NCBI GenBank assembly: GCA_016801885.1
Contig: CM028886.1
Location: forward strand, 4,942,592-5,006,591
Length of the DNA stretch: 64,000 nucleotides
Direction: 5' to 3'
From: Toxotes chatareus
Taxonomy: Eukaryota; Chordata; Actinopteri; Toxotidae
Part shown: positions 36,904 through 46,577 of the stretch, piece after piece
Layout: each line of letters begins with the position of its first letter
How positions within the stretch are numbered: the stretch's first letter is position 1
Position numbers and translations under genes: made by a program
The notes under the pieces: model-generated
Database searches by the model: none
What the model was told of the DNA's origin: nothing
The model's input: the letters and a program-made list of their open reading frames with translations, nothing else

Positions 36904-39549
36904 ATGTCAGAGTTAGGCAGTGTGAGAGAGTCAGGTGATCTAATAACTGAACATGAACTACAAAGTATGACAGATGTCCAAGGCAAGCTTCAAAAGGACA
37001 CTGTTCCACCTGAATATGTCAGGCGCTCTGAGCGCACTCGCAACCCCACAGAGAAGATGCGTGCTCTCCAACACGAAGAGGCCAAGAAAAGGGAAAAAAG
37101 GCTGCTCTCCATGTATGAAAAATGGAAATTGCAAGTCCGCGAAGCAAGAAATCAGCTGAGATCCTATATGCCTGATACTGAACTCTGGCCTCTTGTAGAA
37201 GATCTTAAGAAGAGTAAGGACGATATAATGAATGTATATAGTGAAATTCGAGACCTCATCACATCCTCCACCGACATACGAAGGCGAGTGGACACATGTG
37301 AATCAGTAACCAAAGAAATCGTAAGCATTGCTTACAGCAGAGCTATAGATGAAGAAGACGAGTTCGATGAAGCTCAGGAGAGAAGCCGCCTGCATGAGCT
37401 GCTCCATCGTGATCATGCAAGGTCTGTTTATGGATCTGCAGCTTCTCTGACAAATCACAGCATGTCTGATCATCAGTCCATGGCTTCGTCAATAGCAGCT
37501 AGGCGTGCAGACGCTGCAGCCGAACTAGCAGCAAAGGAGGTGAATTATGAGATGATGCTAAAGGAAGAGAGACAAATGGAATCAATACGGGAATTAGAGG
37601 AACAACAAAGGAAAGCTTTAGAGGCACAGAAGCGTGAGTTGGAGCGACTGAGAGCAGAGAAAGAAGTGCGAGCAGCTCAAGTTAAGTTAAAGGTTTACAA
37701 TAAGGAAACGGAACAGGAAGCTGCAAACTATATTAACTGTGGAAACAAGGAAGAAGTCAACAACATCTCTACAACCTCAGTCCCTCAGTCTCCTGCTGCG
37801 ACCCTCCCTCATACAGATATCTCCTCTTTAGCTCAGGTCTTCCAAGACAACATAGCCTTAAATAGGCTCCCTGTTCCAGAACCATTCGTCTTCAGTGGTG
37901 ATCCCATACGGTTCTTCGAATGGAAAGCAGCATTCACCTCACTCATCGACCAAAGACCGATCACTCCTGCTGAGAAACTCTACTATCTGAAGAAATATGT
38001 TGGTGGCCCAGCACGCCAGATTCTTGATGGTACGTTCTACAGGAATGATAATGATGCTTATCAAGATGCCTGGAACAAGCTGAACCGTCGGTTTGGGCAG
38101 CCATTTGCTATTCAAAGAGCATTCAGGGAAAAGCTTGCCAGTTGGCCAAGAATTCATTCAAAGGATGCTGAAGGTCTTAGAAACTTCTCAGATTTCCTGA
38201 ATGCCTGCCAAGATGCTATGCCTCACGTTAAAGGTCTGGAGATACTAAACGACTGTGAAGAGAATCAAAAGTTGATTCATAAACTTCCAGATTGGGCAGC
38301 ATCACGTTGGAACCGACAAGTCACACAAAGTCTGAACCAGAATCAAGAGTTCCCAAGTTTCAAAGACTTTGCTTTATTCCTGTCAACTGAAGCTGAGATT
38401 GCCTGCAATCCAATCACGTCCTTTCATGCTCTCCATTCAACAGACTCTACCTCTGAGAAGAAAGGTCTCAGGGACACAAGGAGAAACAGGGCCAGTGTCC
38501 TTGCCACTCAAATAGTTACAGATGGGGAGAAACAAGGATCAGATCAAAGAAAGGTGAAGGCTCCATGCACTCTTTGTCAAGATAATAGACACCAGCTTCA
38601 CGCATGTCCCAAGTTTATGAAGATGTCTTTGGCTGAGCGACGTAACTATGTGAAGGACAAAAAACTCTGCTACGGATGCCTAAAACATGGCCACAGTGCC
38701 AAGGACTGTCGTCACCGTCACTTCTGTGAGACCTGCAAGGGAAAACATCCTACTGTACTCCATGATGATGACTACGGGAAGGAAAAATCTTCTCCAGTGA
38801 CGGGGACAAATCAAGGTGTTACGGCAACATCACTCAGTGTCGCAGATGAAGGCTCATCCTACACATCGATGGTGTTGCCAGTGTGGGTGTCATCTAAGAA
38901 TGATCCAACTACTGAGAAACTTGTCTACGCTCTCCTCGATACCCAAAGTGACACTACATTCGTTGACCAAGAAATGAGTGACAGTCTAAATGCTAGCAAG
39001 TATCCTGTGAAGCTAAAGTTGACAACCATGAGCGGAAAGGACACAGTTATCACAAGTGAGAGTGTTTCTGGTCTTCGTGTAAGAGGATACAGTTCAACCA
39101 TTCAAGTTGATCTACCAGTCACCTACACAAAGAACTGCATACCTGTCAACCGTGCTCACATTCCTACATGTGAGACAGCTAAACAGTGGAGTCATCTTGT
39201 GGAGATAGCCGATGAGATCCAACCACTAAAGAACTGCGAAGTGGGCCTCCTGATCGGCTACAACTGCTCTAGAGCCATGGCACCAAGGCAGGTCATTCTA
39301 GGAGGAGAGGATGAACCATATGCAGTGCGCACAGACTTGGGTTGGAGTATTGTGGGGCGCTCATCACAAGGCCATGATTCTCCAAGTACAAGTCACTTGT
39401 GTCACAGGACTTCTGTTAAAGAGCTCCCTCCATCAACCCCGCTGATGCTATTCAGATTCTGGAATCTGACTTTAAGGATGGCTGTGTCGACGCCAAAACT
39501 GTGTCCCAGGATGACATCACCTTCCTCGACAAGTTGCAAAAGGGCATAA
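36904..39549 (+). CDS. BEL/Pao Gag and protease polyprotein
   Basis: Structural and protease part of the element. It starts at the ATG at 36904 (881 codons to the stop); an earlier in-frame start at 36895 is not an ATG. A long charged coiled coil (about residues 185-275, E/K/R/A-rich) precedes a DUF1759 gag domain (from FSGDP at 330 to about 470). Cys/His zinc knuckles follow (about 555-620: CTLC, CYGCLKHGHSAKDC, CETCKGKH). The aspartic protease centre is D-T-Q-S-D at 679, where most families have D-T/S-G. In related elements this frame continues into pol. Here a frameshift near 39,420-39,440 sends it out of frame, so the last 35 or so residues are spurious. Confidence 0.9.
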   Translation: MSELGSVRESGDLITEHELQSMTDVQGKLQKDTVPPEYVRRSERTRNPTEKMRALQHEEAKKREKRLLSMYEKWKLQVREARNQLRSYMPDTELWPLVEDLKKSKDDIMNVYSEIRDLITSSTDIRRRVDTCESVTKEIVSIAYSRAIDEEDEFDEAQERSRLHELLHRDHARSVYGSAASLTNHSMSDHQSMASSIAARRADAAAELAAKEVNYEMMLKEERQMESIRELEEQQRKALEAQKRELERLRAEKEVRAAQVKLKVYNKETEQEAANYINCGNKEEVNNISTTSVPQSPAATLPHTDISSLAQVFQDNIALNRLPVPEPFVFSGDPIRFFEWKAAFTSLIDQRPITPAEKLYYLKKYVGGPARQILDGTFYRNDNDAYQDAWNKLNRRFGQPFAIQRAFREKLASWPRIHSKDAEGLRNFSDFLNACQDAMPHVKGLEILNDCEENQKLIHKLPDWAASRWNRQVTQSLNQNQEFPSFKDFALFLSTEAEIACNPITSFHALHSTDSTSEKKGLRDTRRNRASVLATQIVTDGEKQGSDQRKVKAPCTLCQDNRHQLHACPKFMKMSLAERRNYVKDKKLCYGCLKHGHSAKDCRHRHFCETCKGKHPTVLHDDDYGKEKSSPVTGTNQGVTATSLSVADEGSSYTSMVLPVWVSSKNDPTTEKLVYALLDTQSDTTFVDQEMSDSLNASKYPVKLKLTTMSGKDTVITSESVSGLRVRGYSSTIQVDLPVTYTKNCIPVNRAHIPTCETAKQWSHLVEIADEIQPLKNCEVGLLIGYNCSRAMAPRQVILGGEDEPYAVRTDLGWSIVGRSSQGHDSPSTSHLCHRTSVKELPPSTPLMLFRFWNLTLRMAVSTPKLCPRMTSPSSTSCKRA

Positions 39550-40085
39550 GGAAAAACATACAGGGGCACTACGAAATGCCTCTGCCCTTTAAAGACAGAC
39601 CCAGCTTGCCTGACAATAAAAGCTCTGCTGAAATACGCCTGAATCACCTCAAAAGGAAACTGCAAAGGGATGAAAGGTACAAAAGGCAGTATGTTGAGAT
39701 CATGGAAGAGGTCATTGAAAGGGGCGATGCAGAGCAGATCGAGGATGGTGGGAGTGAAGGGGAGAGATGGTACATTCCTCATCATGGTGTTCGTCATGCC
39801 AAGAAGCCAGATAAACTTCGTGTAGTATTTGACTGTTCAGCCAGATACAAAGGAACCAGCTTAAACGATCACCTTCTCTCTGGTCCTGACATGCTGAACA
39901 ACTTGTGCGGAGTTCTCATCCGCTTTCGACACCACCCTGTCGCTTTGATGTGTGACATTGAAAAAATGTTCCATCAGTTTCATGTGGATGAGGCAGATCG
40001 CAACTACCTGCGCTTTCTTTGGTGGAAGAAAGGAGACCTCAATGCCCAGCCTAGTGAGTTCCGCATGAAAGTACATCTCTTGGCG
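39440..40085 (+). pseudogene. BEL pol, N-terminal reverse transcriptase part
   Basis: A different frame from gag. It contains the Pao-type start of reverse transcriptase: VVFDCSARYKGTSLNDHLL, then LMCDIEKMFHQFHV (the first catalytic aspartate region) and RFLWW. Open until 40,130, but similarity ends near 40,082, where one base appears to be missing in a short T run and the next pol segment continues in another frame. Described as broken; not reconstructed. Confidence 0.88.
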
Positions 40086-41727
40086 CAGCCTCCTCTCCTG
40101 GATGTGCAAGTTACGGGCTTAAGCATCTAGCAAAGGAAAATTGTCACATCTACCCACAAGGCTCACAATTTGTCATGAGGGACTTTTATGTAGATGATGG
40201 AGTCACAAGCGTCCAAAGCACTGAAGATGCTATTCAGCTTGCCAGAGAAGCACGTGAACTCTGTGCCATGGGTGGTCTCCGACTCCACAAGTTTATGTCA
40301 AATGACAGGAAGGTTTTAGAGAGCATACCACCATCCGAACGAGCAACCAATGTAAGCAACATCGACCTCTCATTCGAAGATCTGCCACTTGAGAGAGCTC
40401 TTGGACTTAAATGGGATGTTGAATCTGACCACTTTCAGATTAATGTCAACCTCAAGGATCAGCCTGCAACGCGGCGTGGCGTTCTGTCTACAGTGGCTTC
40501 CCTGTATGATCCCCTTGGGTTTGTAGCACCAGTTCTCCTCAAAGCAAAGGTCATCCTTCAGGAGACATGTAGGCGTGGTACGGACTGGGATGACCCTCTG
40601 TCAGACGAACTTCGTCCAAAATGGGAACGGTGGAGAAGTGATCTAGCCCACTTGGATAAGGTCTCTATATCTCGCACTTACGCACCTGCTGGCTTTGGCA
40701 AGGTCTTGAAGATGGAGCTGCATCATTTCTCAGATGCAAGTTTGAAAGGTTATGGCCAGTGTTCATACCTGAGACTGCAAAACGAAGAAGGAGATGTTTA
40801 CTGTGTCCTAATCATAGGGAAATCTCGTGTCTCACCAACAAAGGTCACAACTATTCCAAGACTGGAATTGACAGCGGCAGTTGTCTCAGTGAAGATGAGC
40901 AACTTGCTCAAGGAGGAACTTGGATTCACTGATGCTGAGGAGTTTTTCTGGACTGACTCCAAAGTGGTCTTAGGTTACATAAGAAATGAAGCACGGCGAT
41001 TCCACACCTTTGTAGCCAACCGGGTTCAGAAAATTCATCTCAGTTCACTGCCTCAACAATGGAGATATGTTCCAACCAACGAGAATCCTGCTGACCACGC
41101 TTCTCGGGGTTTGACTCCCAGTGAGCTTCTCTCATCAACTTGGTTCACTGGACCCGAGTTCTTATGGAACAAGGAGATAACGCTGTCAGCAGAGGAGGTT
41201 CCAGAGCTGACTATTGGAGATCCAGAAGTCAGACATGCTGTGGTGCTTAGCACAAGAACTACGGAACAAGTAAGCCTCGTTGATCGCTTGTCCAAGCTCT
41301 CATCTTGGTCACTGGCTACTCGAGCTGTAGTGCGCCTTCTAAGATGCATCAGCAAGAACAAATCAAATGACCTCACCACAGTGACAGAACGAGAAGAAGC
41401 AGAACATCTCATGATCAAAGATATGCAGAAAAGCGCATATCAAGAGGAGCTACATCTGCTCAGCAAAGGGAGTTCTCTAACATCTCGCAGCGAACTGTAC
41501 TCTCTTGATGCTTTCCTTGACGAAGACGGTGTCCTTCGGGTAGGAGGGAGACTTCGCCATTCTTCTCTCCCAGAATCAATCAAACATCCTGCCATCATAC
41601 CTAAAGGTCATCACATCACAAGGATGATCATCGGTCATTACCATGAAAGGACAAAACATCAAGGTAAAGGTCTCACCATCAATGAAATCAGGTCCAACGG
41701 CTACTGGATTCCAGGAATTAACCGGCA
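40086..41727 (+). pseudogene. BEL pol, RT catalytic centre, RNase H and integrase start
   Basis: In the third frame (open from before 40175 to 41821). It has FYVDDG (about 40186), the RT active-site motif, then the Pao peptidase A17/RNase H region with HHFSDASLKGYGQ and FWTDSKVVLGYI, and NPADHASRG. It ends in the start of the integrase zinc-binding domain (HYHERTKHQG). The frame is lost again near 41,728, just before the CVTCRRQ part of that zinc domain. Confidence 0.9.
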
Positions 41728-42779
41728 GTGGCATCCTACATTCATCAGTGTGTCACCTGCAGGCGGCAACGTAAACCAACTGAAGAGCAAAGGATGGCTG
41801 ATCTACCTCCTGAACGTGTAGAACCATCCCTCCTTTCACTCACTGTGGTATGGATTGTTTTGGTCCGTTCATCACCAAGCAAGGAAGAAAGGAGAACAAG
41901 AGGTACGGTCTTCTCTTCACTTGCCTCAGCTCCCGTGCTATTCATCTGGAAATGCTTGAAGACATGTCAACGGACTCTCTCATAAATGGCCTTCGATGTT
42001 TCATCTCCATACGTGGCTCTGTACGTCAGATCAAATCTGACCAAGGCAGCAACTTTGTTGGAGCCAAAAATGAACTCAAAGGGGCTCTAAAGGAACTTGA
42101 TGCAGACCGGCTGACTGCATTTCTTGCTGAGAAGCAATGCGACTTTAGCATGAATGCACCTTACTCAAGCCACGTTGGAGGAGTGTGGGAAAGGCAAATA
42201 AGAACAGTGAGAGGCATCCTGAGGTCCACACTCGCCCTTTCCCCTGGTAGGCTAAATGATGCTTCACTGCGGGCGTTCTTCTATGAAGCCATGGCGATTG
42301 TTAACGGTCGACCACTGACTGTTGAGAACCTTAGTGATCCCCATAGTCTCGAGCCACTCACCCCTAATCACCTTTTGACTCTGAAATCCAGCAAGGTCTT
42401 ACCTCCACCAGGTGTATTTGTTAAGGAGGACATGTATGGCAAGAAAAGATGGCGTCATGTTCAGTACCTGGCAGAACAGTTCTGGAGTCGATGGCGAAAG
42501 GAATACCTTGCCAACATTACTCTCAGACAGCAGTGGCATAAGCCGAGAAGAAATCTGCAAGTAGGAGATATTGTGATCCTGAAGGCAGAAGATGCTCACC
42601 GAAATGAATGGAGGCTTGGTAGAGTTTCACAAGCTGTGGCTGGCAAGGATGGACTAGTAAGGAGAGTCAAAGTCTGCCTTGGTGACAAGCAGCTTGGCAA
42701 GAAGGGAGAACGTCTTAGCAAACTGTCAGAAGTTGAACGTCCAGTCCAGAAGTTAGTCTTGCTGCTGGAAAGTGACTAA
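41728..42779 (+). pseudogene. BEL integrase, in two frames
   Basis: 41,728 to about 41,835 encodes CVTCRRQRKPTEEQRMADLP, completing the zinc-binding domain. After another shift, 41,850-42,779 is one long open frame with the integrase core: MDCFGPF, KSDQGSNFVGA, and SSHVGGVWERQIRTV with the last acidic residue. A C-terminal DUF5641-like domain follows (RNLQVGDIVILKAED...WRLGRV) and ends at a TAA. The long intact frames around the breaks mean that decay is very recent, or that the breaks are sequencing indels. Confidence 0.9.
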
Positions 42780-42956
42780 ATGTGCTAATTCTCCTTTTAG
42801 TTTATGATGCTCTCCCTCTGTAGATCGTAAGCTTATGTAGTACATGGTTCATTTATTCCTTTATGGTGCATGAAAAGGAAATCATTTCAGTTAAAAATCA
42901 TTCGTGCCTAATGTAAATTGTATACTGTTCCATTATTCACTCATGATTGGTGGGAG
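42780..42956 (+). other. BEL 3' untranslated region and polypurine tract
   Basis: 177 nt between the integrase stop and the 3' LTR. A short purine run (GGTGGGAG, 42949-42956) directly before the LTR is the likely plus-strand primer. Confidence 0.6.
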
Positions 42957-43256
42957 TGTAAATGATTCTAGTTCTTTTCGTATGCTTTTATTCTTGTAAG
43001 TCCTATTTTGTTCGAAGACTTTTATTTTGAATGTACTTCCGGTTTTAACGTCTTTTACCGACCTACGGACACTTCGGTAATTTTAGCTCCTTGGCTGGAT
43101 ATGGGAACAAGCTCTTACGGTGTTCACAGAGGAGAAGGAAAGGAAAAAAGGAAAGGAATTTATTTTGTTCGATACTAACGGCTAAATTGTGAACCTCAAT
43201 AAAAATCCTCTGAAGCATCTGTACACGAAACCATTGTCTGGCCGGGGTTTGCTACA
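42957..43256 (+). repeat. BEL element 3' LTR
   Basis: 300 bp, with no difference from the 5' LTR found by reading both copies in full. Confidence 0.97.
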
Positions 43257-43442
43257 TGTGTCTTTAGCTCGGTTGAGATGGGCTTTGTAACCAGTGTAGC
43301 CACTTTGGAGTTTGGGACTGGCCAAGTGTTGGCAAGGCATAGTTATGGATGGATTCAGCGTGTGGAAGGCACTCGTGCCTGCATCGATTTGGAGCGCGTG
43401 TTTGCTGTTGCTGGGCCGTTTTGTCAGTGTTGTTGGTGGAAA

Positions 43443-43481
43443 CATATATGCAGTTGTGATCCGGACACAACCGTGTATATG
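43443..43481 (+). ncRNA. Intronic hairpin, copy 1
   Basis: CATATATGCAGTTGTG, 7-nt loop ATCCGGA, CACAACCGTGTATATG. The stem is 16 bp with two G-U pairs and one A-C mismatch. One of five copies in the two arms. Confidence 0.55.
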
Positions 43482-43740
43482 TGGAAGCTTATCGGCAGAT
43501 CGTGTTGGCAGCATGGGTTGAGTTGCGTGTCTGTTGTCAGGTTTAATTGTAGGTAGTTGTTGGTGTGGATGGCCCTAGGGTCGGTGTAGGGTGTGTGCTC
43601 AAGAGGACCATGAGAAGATGCATGCTAGCCAGTATTGCTCAGTGTTTCTGCATTGAAGAATTCAGTTGTATCTTGCAGTTTGTTTGTTTTTTTTTGTTTT
43701 GTTTTTTTGTCTTGTTTGTTTTTTTTGTGTTCCTTTGTGT

Positions 43741-43752
43741 CCAGCAGGTGGC
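43741..43752 (+). promoter_or_regulatory. CTCF-like motif, left arm
   Basis: CCAGCAGGTGGC fits the CTCF core consensus CCASYAGRKGGC at all 12 positions. Its partner at 63933 is in the opposite orientation. It overlaps the acceptor and start of a type A exon, so the match may be coincidental. Confidence 0.35.
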
Positions 43753-44151
43753 TGCATCTGGCTGAGTGGAGTGCCAGCTTGGATGAGGCTGTAGCCAGTG
43801 TGGAACCCAGGGAAGCCCTGTTGCAAAATCTTAAAAACAAAATTGAGTTTTGACAACATTAGTATCCAGAGTCAGTTTTTGTTATTTATTTATTTTTTGC
43901 TACAGGTGGGTGGAGCTGGTCCAGAGGACCCTTTAAGACCAGGTGCATGAAGGCCACATTGTGCAAAGTTTCTACCAGTACGCATGCATGCATACATGTC
44001 TGACTGTGACAATGTGTCTATTAAAATCAGAAAGAAGGAAGTGTCTGCTTTTGTCTTTAATGCACTTTAGATGGGGCTTAGATCAGTTCTGGGTTCCAAC
44101 TAAGTTTGGAGTGTGTTTGCTATTTCTAGGCTGTTGCATCAGCACATTATG

Positions 44152-44183
44152 CAGTTGTAATCTGGAAACAACTGTATATGTGT
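44152..44183 (+). ncRNA. Intronic hairpin, copy 2
   Basis: Same hairpin in the next unit, with loop AATCTGG and a GCAGTTGT/ACAACTGT core stem. The outer stem is less regular (CATTAT against ATATG). Confidence 0.45.
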
Positions 44184-45160
44184 GGAAGCCCATCAGCAGG
44201 TAGTGTTGGAAGCACAGGCTGTGTTGTGTACTTCAGTATTGTCAGGCTTAGTTGTGTGTATTTGTCACTATATGGATGGGGTCAGTGTGGGTTTAGTGTG
44301 TGTGTGAGTCATAGTTGGTGCTTGATGTAGAATAAAACTTAAGCATACATTAATTTCTCCTTGTTTCTTTCTGTGTGCGGCTGCTTCTGGCTGAGTGGCA
44401 ATCCAACTTTGAGGCCATGGGCAATGTGGATCTCAGGTAAGGCCCCTGCTGCAGCTGGAAGTGAAGCAGAATATTACACGTTGGACCACTGACTTGATTA
44501 GTATCCAAAACCAATGTGTTTGTGTTTTTCAGCAGGAGGGAGGAGCTGAGTGAGAGGACTATTTGAGACCAGGTGAGCAAGAGCCACACTGTAGTCTTTC
44601 TACACTTATGTGTGCACTAATTTTACACTTTGTGTGAGTGAGAGTGTTGTAGGTGTATGTGGGGTGAAGCCAGTGAGGGTGCTGCTGGTGAGGATAGAGT
44701 GCCATCCTGTGGGAGTGAGGGACACACCGCGGCTGTTGTGTTGTCAGAGCTCTTTGTGGTAAGTGGATTTAAAAAAAAAAAAATAAAATCAAGGGCCATT
44801 TCAAAGGTGGCTTGTGTGCTGATGCTTCCTGTTTGTTTCTCTTGCAGGATGGCAGAGCTTATTTGGAGGGCCACGAGAGACCAGGTGAGGTGTTGCCTGT
44901 TGGTTAACATTGTTTAGTGTTTCTACACATATGCATGCATTAATTTCTTTGTGTGTGTGTCTGAGCATGCGAGTGTTGGAAGTGCAGGCTTGTATTCAAC
45001 TCAGTTTAGATGGGCTTTGTTCTGTATCCAGGTGCATTGGAGTTTGGATCTGGAGTATTGTAAAGGCTTAGTTGTGGATGGATTCAGTGTGTGTGAAAAG
45101 CATTGGGGTCGGGTTAGGTTTAGAGTGTTTATGGTTGTCAGTGTTGTCTGTAGGTGGAAG

Positions 45161-45199
45161 CATATATGCAGTTGTGATCCGGACACAACTGTGTATATG
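45161..45199 (+). ncRNA. Intronic hairpin, copy 3
   Basis: CATATATGCAGTTGTG, loop ATCCGGA, CACAACTGTGTATATG: a fully paired 16-bp stem counting two G-U pairs. It lies between the B exon at 44848 and the A exon ending at 45495. Confidence 0.55.
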
Positions 45200-45460
45200 T
45201 GGAAGCCTATGGGCAGATAGTGTTGGAAGTGCTGGCTGAAGTGTGTAGCTGAGTGTTGTCAGGCTTAGCTGTGGTTACTTGTCAGTGTAGGTTTAGTGTG
45301 TTGGTGTGTTAGATGTAGTTGGCTCTTGATATAGAGGCTGTCAATAGTTGTATGTTGTTGATGGAGCTGTGTGACTAGGTGTTTAGGTGCTGCACTTGGG
45401 CCTGTAGGTGTGAGTCTGTCTGTGGCTGTGTTTAGCAGATTGATGAAGATTGACTGTGAC

Positions 45461-45483
45461 CTCCTCCATGACCTTCATGCCAA
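45461..45483 (+). repeat. 23-bp segment inverted between the arms
   Basis: CTCCTCCATGACCTTCATGC plus CAA reads the same on the + strand here and at 62203-62225, although the surrounding arms are reverse complements. One arm therefore carries a micro-inversion within the last type A exon. Flanking ACCTCC/GGAGCT half-sites may have allowed it. Confidence 0.7.
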
Positions 45484-46180
45484 AGTGGAGCTCAGGTAGG
45501 CCTCCTGCTGCATCTGGAAGTTTTGCAAAATGTTTAAAAATGCAAGGTTAGACTTTTTCTTTCTTCCTGTGGCTCATGTTTAGTTTCTTTGTGCATTGTG
45601 CAGGATGGAGCAGCTGATCCAGAGGACCACAAGAGACAAGGTAAGAGCAAGCTTGTTGGTCAACATCGCTCAGTCTTTTGTTTTTTTACATTTAAGGGTT
45701 CATTTGTGTCTCACTGTCTCCATTTCTGTTTTCAATTCAGGAAGTATCGGGTCAGAGGCCGTTGGTGTGTGTCCTGGGCCATGAAGAGGAAGAATTGCAT
45801 CTGGGGTTGTGGAGGGTGTTTGCAGATTAAAGGCTTGATTTGTACCCAATAACACTTGTCTGCTTGTTGACTGTGCTTATTTTGCAATGTACAAACTGAT
45901 TTCGAGGCTGCGCCGAGACTGTGCCGTGTTTAATCTTGGTGACTGACTCCACATTTTAGGTTAATATTTCAACCTTAGGTATAGGGATTTTCTTTGAGTT
46001 TTAGGTCAATTTATAAACAAATAGTTAATATGGAGATGAAACAGCACAGGCTGTGCTGCGTGGATGCCAGATTCTTAGGCTTTAAACTGTGAGGTGTTAG
46101 ATGTACCACTTAGATGCGGTAGAGTTTTTAAAACTGTTCTTTTTTCATTTGTTTAAACAGACCAAACCAATGATTTTTCT

Positions 46181-46558
46181 TGTTGTTGCAATAAAGTGGA
46201 TTTGTGTTTGCATTGTCTTTTTTGTCTCAAGCTTGACATGTACCAAATAGAGGGAAGAAAAAGAAAAGGAAAATTGAAAAAAGATGACTTGAGTCGCCAT
46301 AGAGGTCTACATGTACAAAGTGTGTCACACTTTACAACTGAAAAACCTACACTGTGGCATCTGGACCCCACACTCAAAGTGTCACTCTCCATAACACTCA
46401 TTTGGTCTTGTGTGGCACTGCGTGGGCTGATGTATTCAATTACGCATCAAAAGTACAGTGGACTTTCACTGACGGAAACATACCCCCTGTTTAAATGACT
46501 CATATGGTTTTTTGAATTGATTCATCTTGTAGAAGTATGGCGAATATGGTTTATGGTT
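46181..46558. other. Junction between left arm and satellite array
   Basis: 378 bp without a recognised gene. A second poly(A)-like hexamer (AATAAA, 46190) lies at its start and could end a longer form of the left-arm transcript. The open frame at 46196-46498 has no known domain. No clear match to the corresponding right-side junction was found. Confidence 0.5.
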
Positions 46559-46577
46559 ACTTTAGTATGGCCTCAAA
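46559..46577 (+). repeat. Left inverted end of the satellite
   Basis: ACTTTAGTATGGCCTCAAA, identical in reverse complement to 60157-60175. It marks the array as bounded by inverted termini. Confidence 0.8.

Larger units (their letters stand above)
35849..43256 (+). mobile_element. BEL/Pao LTR retrotransposon, full length, recent
   Basis: A 7,408-bp element with 300-bp LTRs at both ends starting TGT and ending ACA, flanked by the 5-bp target duplication TGTGT (35844-35848 and 43257-43261). The order is gag, protease, reverse transcriptase, RNase H, integrase, the BEL/Pao order. Removing it rejoins a repeat unit that resembles its paralogue at about 44,970 (GTTGGAGGTGCAGGCTTGTG), so it inserted into intron 2 of the repeated-exon unit in the same orientation. 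The LTRs look identical base for base, which means a very recent insertion, yet pol is broken by several frameshifts. Confidence 0.95.
35398..45855 (+). other. Repeated-exon transcription unit of unknown function (left arm)
   Basis: Inferred leader exons: about 35398-35456 and 35553-35680, both with good splice sites. Downstream, two exon types alternate. Type B is 37 nt with AG/GT borders: 43906-43942, 44536-44572, 44848-44884, 45604-45640. Type A precedes each B: 43741-43811 (its donor is GG, not GT), about 44380-44438, about 44725-44759 and about 45435-45495. A last exon starts at 45741 and carries ATTAAA at 45826. A exons leave phase 2 and join B exons in one frame: for example RLLLAEW...VDLR then REELSERTI, or DLLHDLHAKVELR then MEQLIQRTTRDK, then LVCVLGHEEEEL to TAA at 45828. 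B at 43906 and 44536 carry in-frame stops, so it is either a decaying coding gene or an RNA gene with an echo of coding origin. A BEL element sits in intron 2. I do not recognise the family. Confidence 0.5.
43257..46180 (+). repeat. Left arm of a large inverted repeat
   Basis: This region reappears in reverse complement at about 61,494-64,000. Matching landmarks are the 37-nt exons, the hairpins, the terminal exon and its downstream flank (GTTAATATTTCAACCTTAGG; TTAGATGTACCACTTAG), up to GTTTAAACAGACCAAACC at about 46,170. Identity looks to be roughly 85-90%. Internally it is also a tandem array of 0.8-0.95-kb units (an ATGGG[G]CTT landmark at 43,276, 44,070 and 45,010). The right arm runs off the window, so the true length of the repeat is unknown. 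Confidence 0.9.

Noticed and set aside
43443..43481. Calling the hairpins microRNA precursors or H/ACA snoRNAs
   Set aside because: The stem is shorter than usual for a microRNA precursor, and no H or ACA box in the right place was seen.
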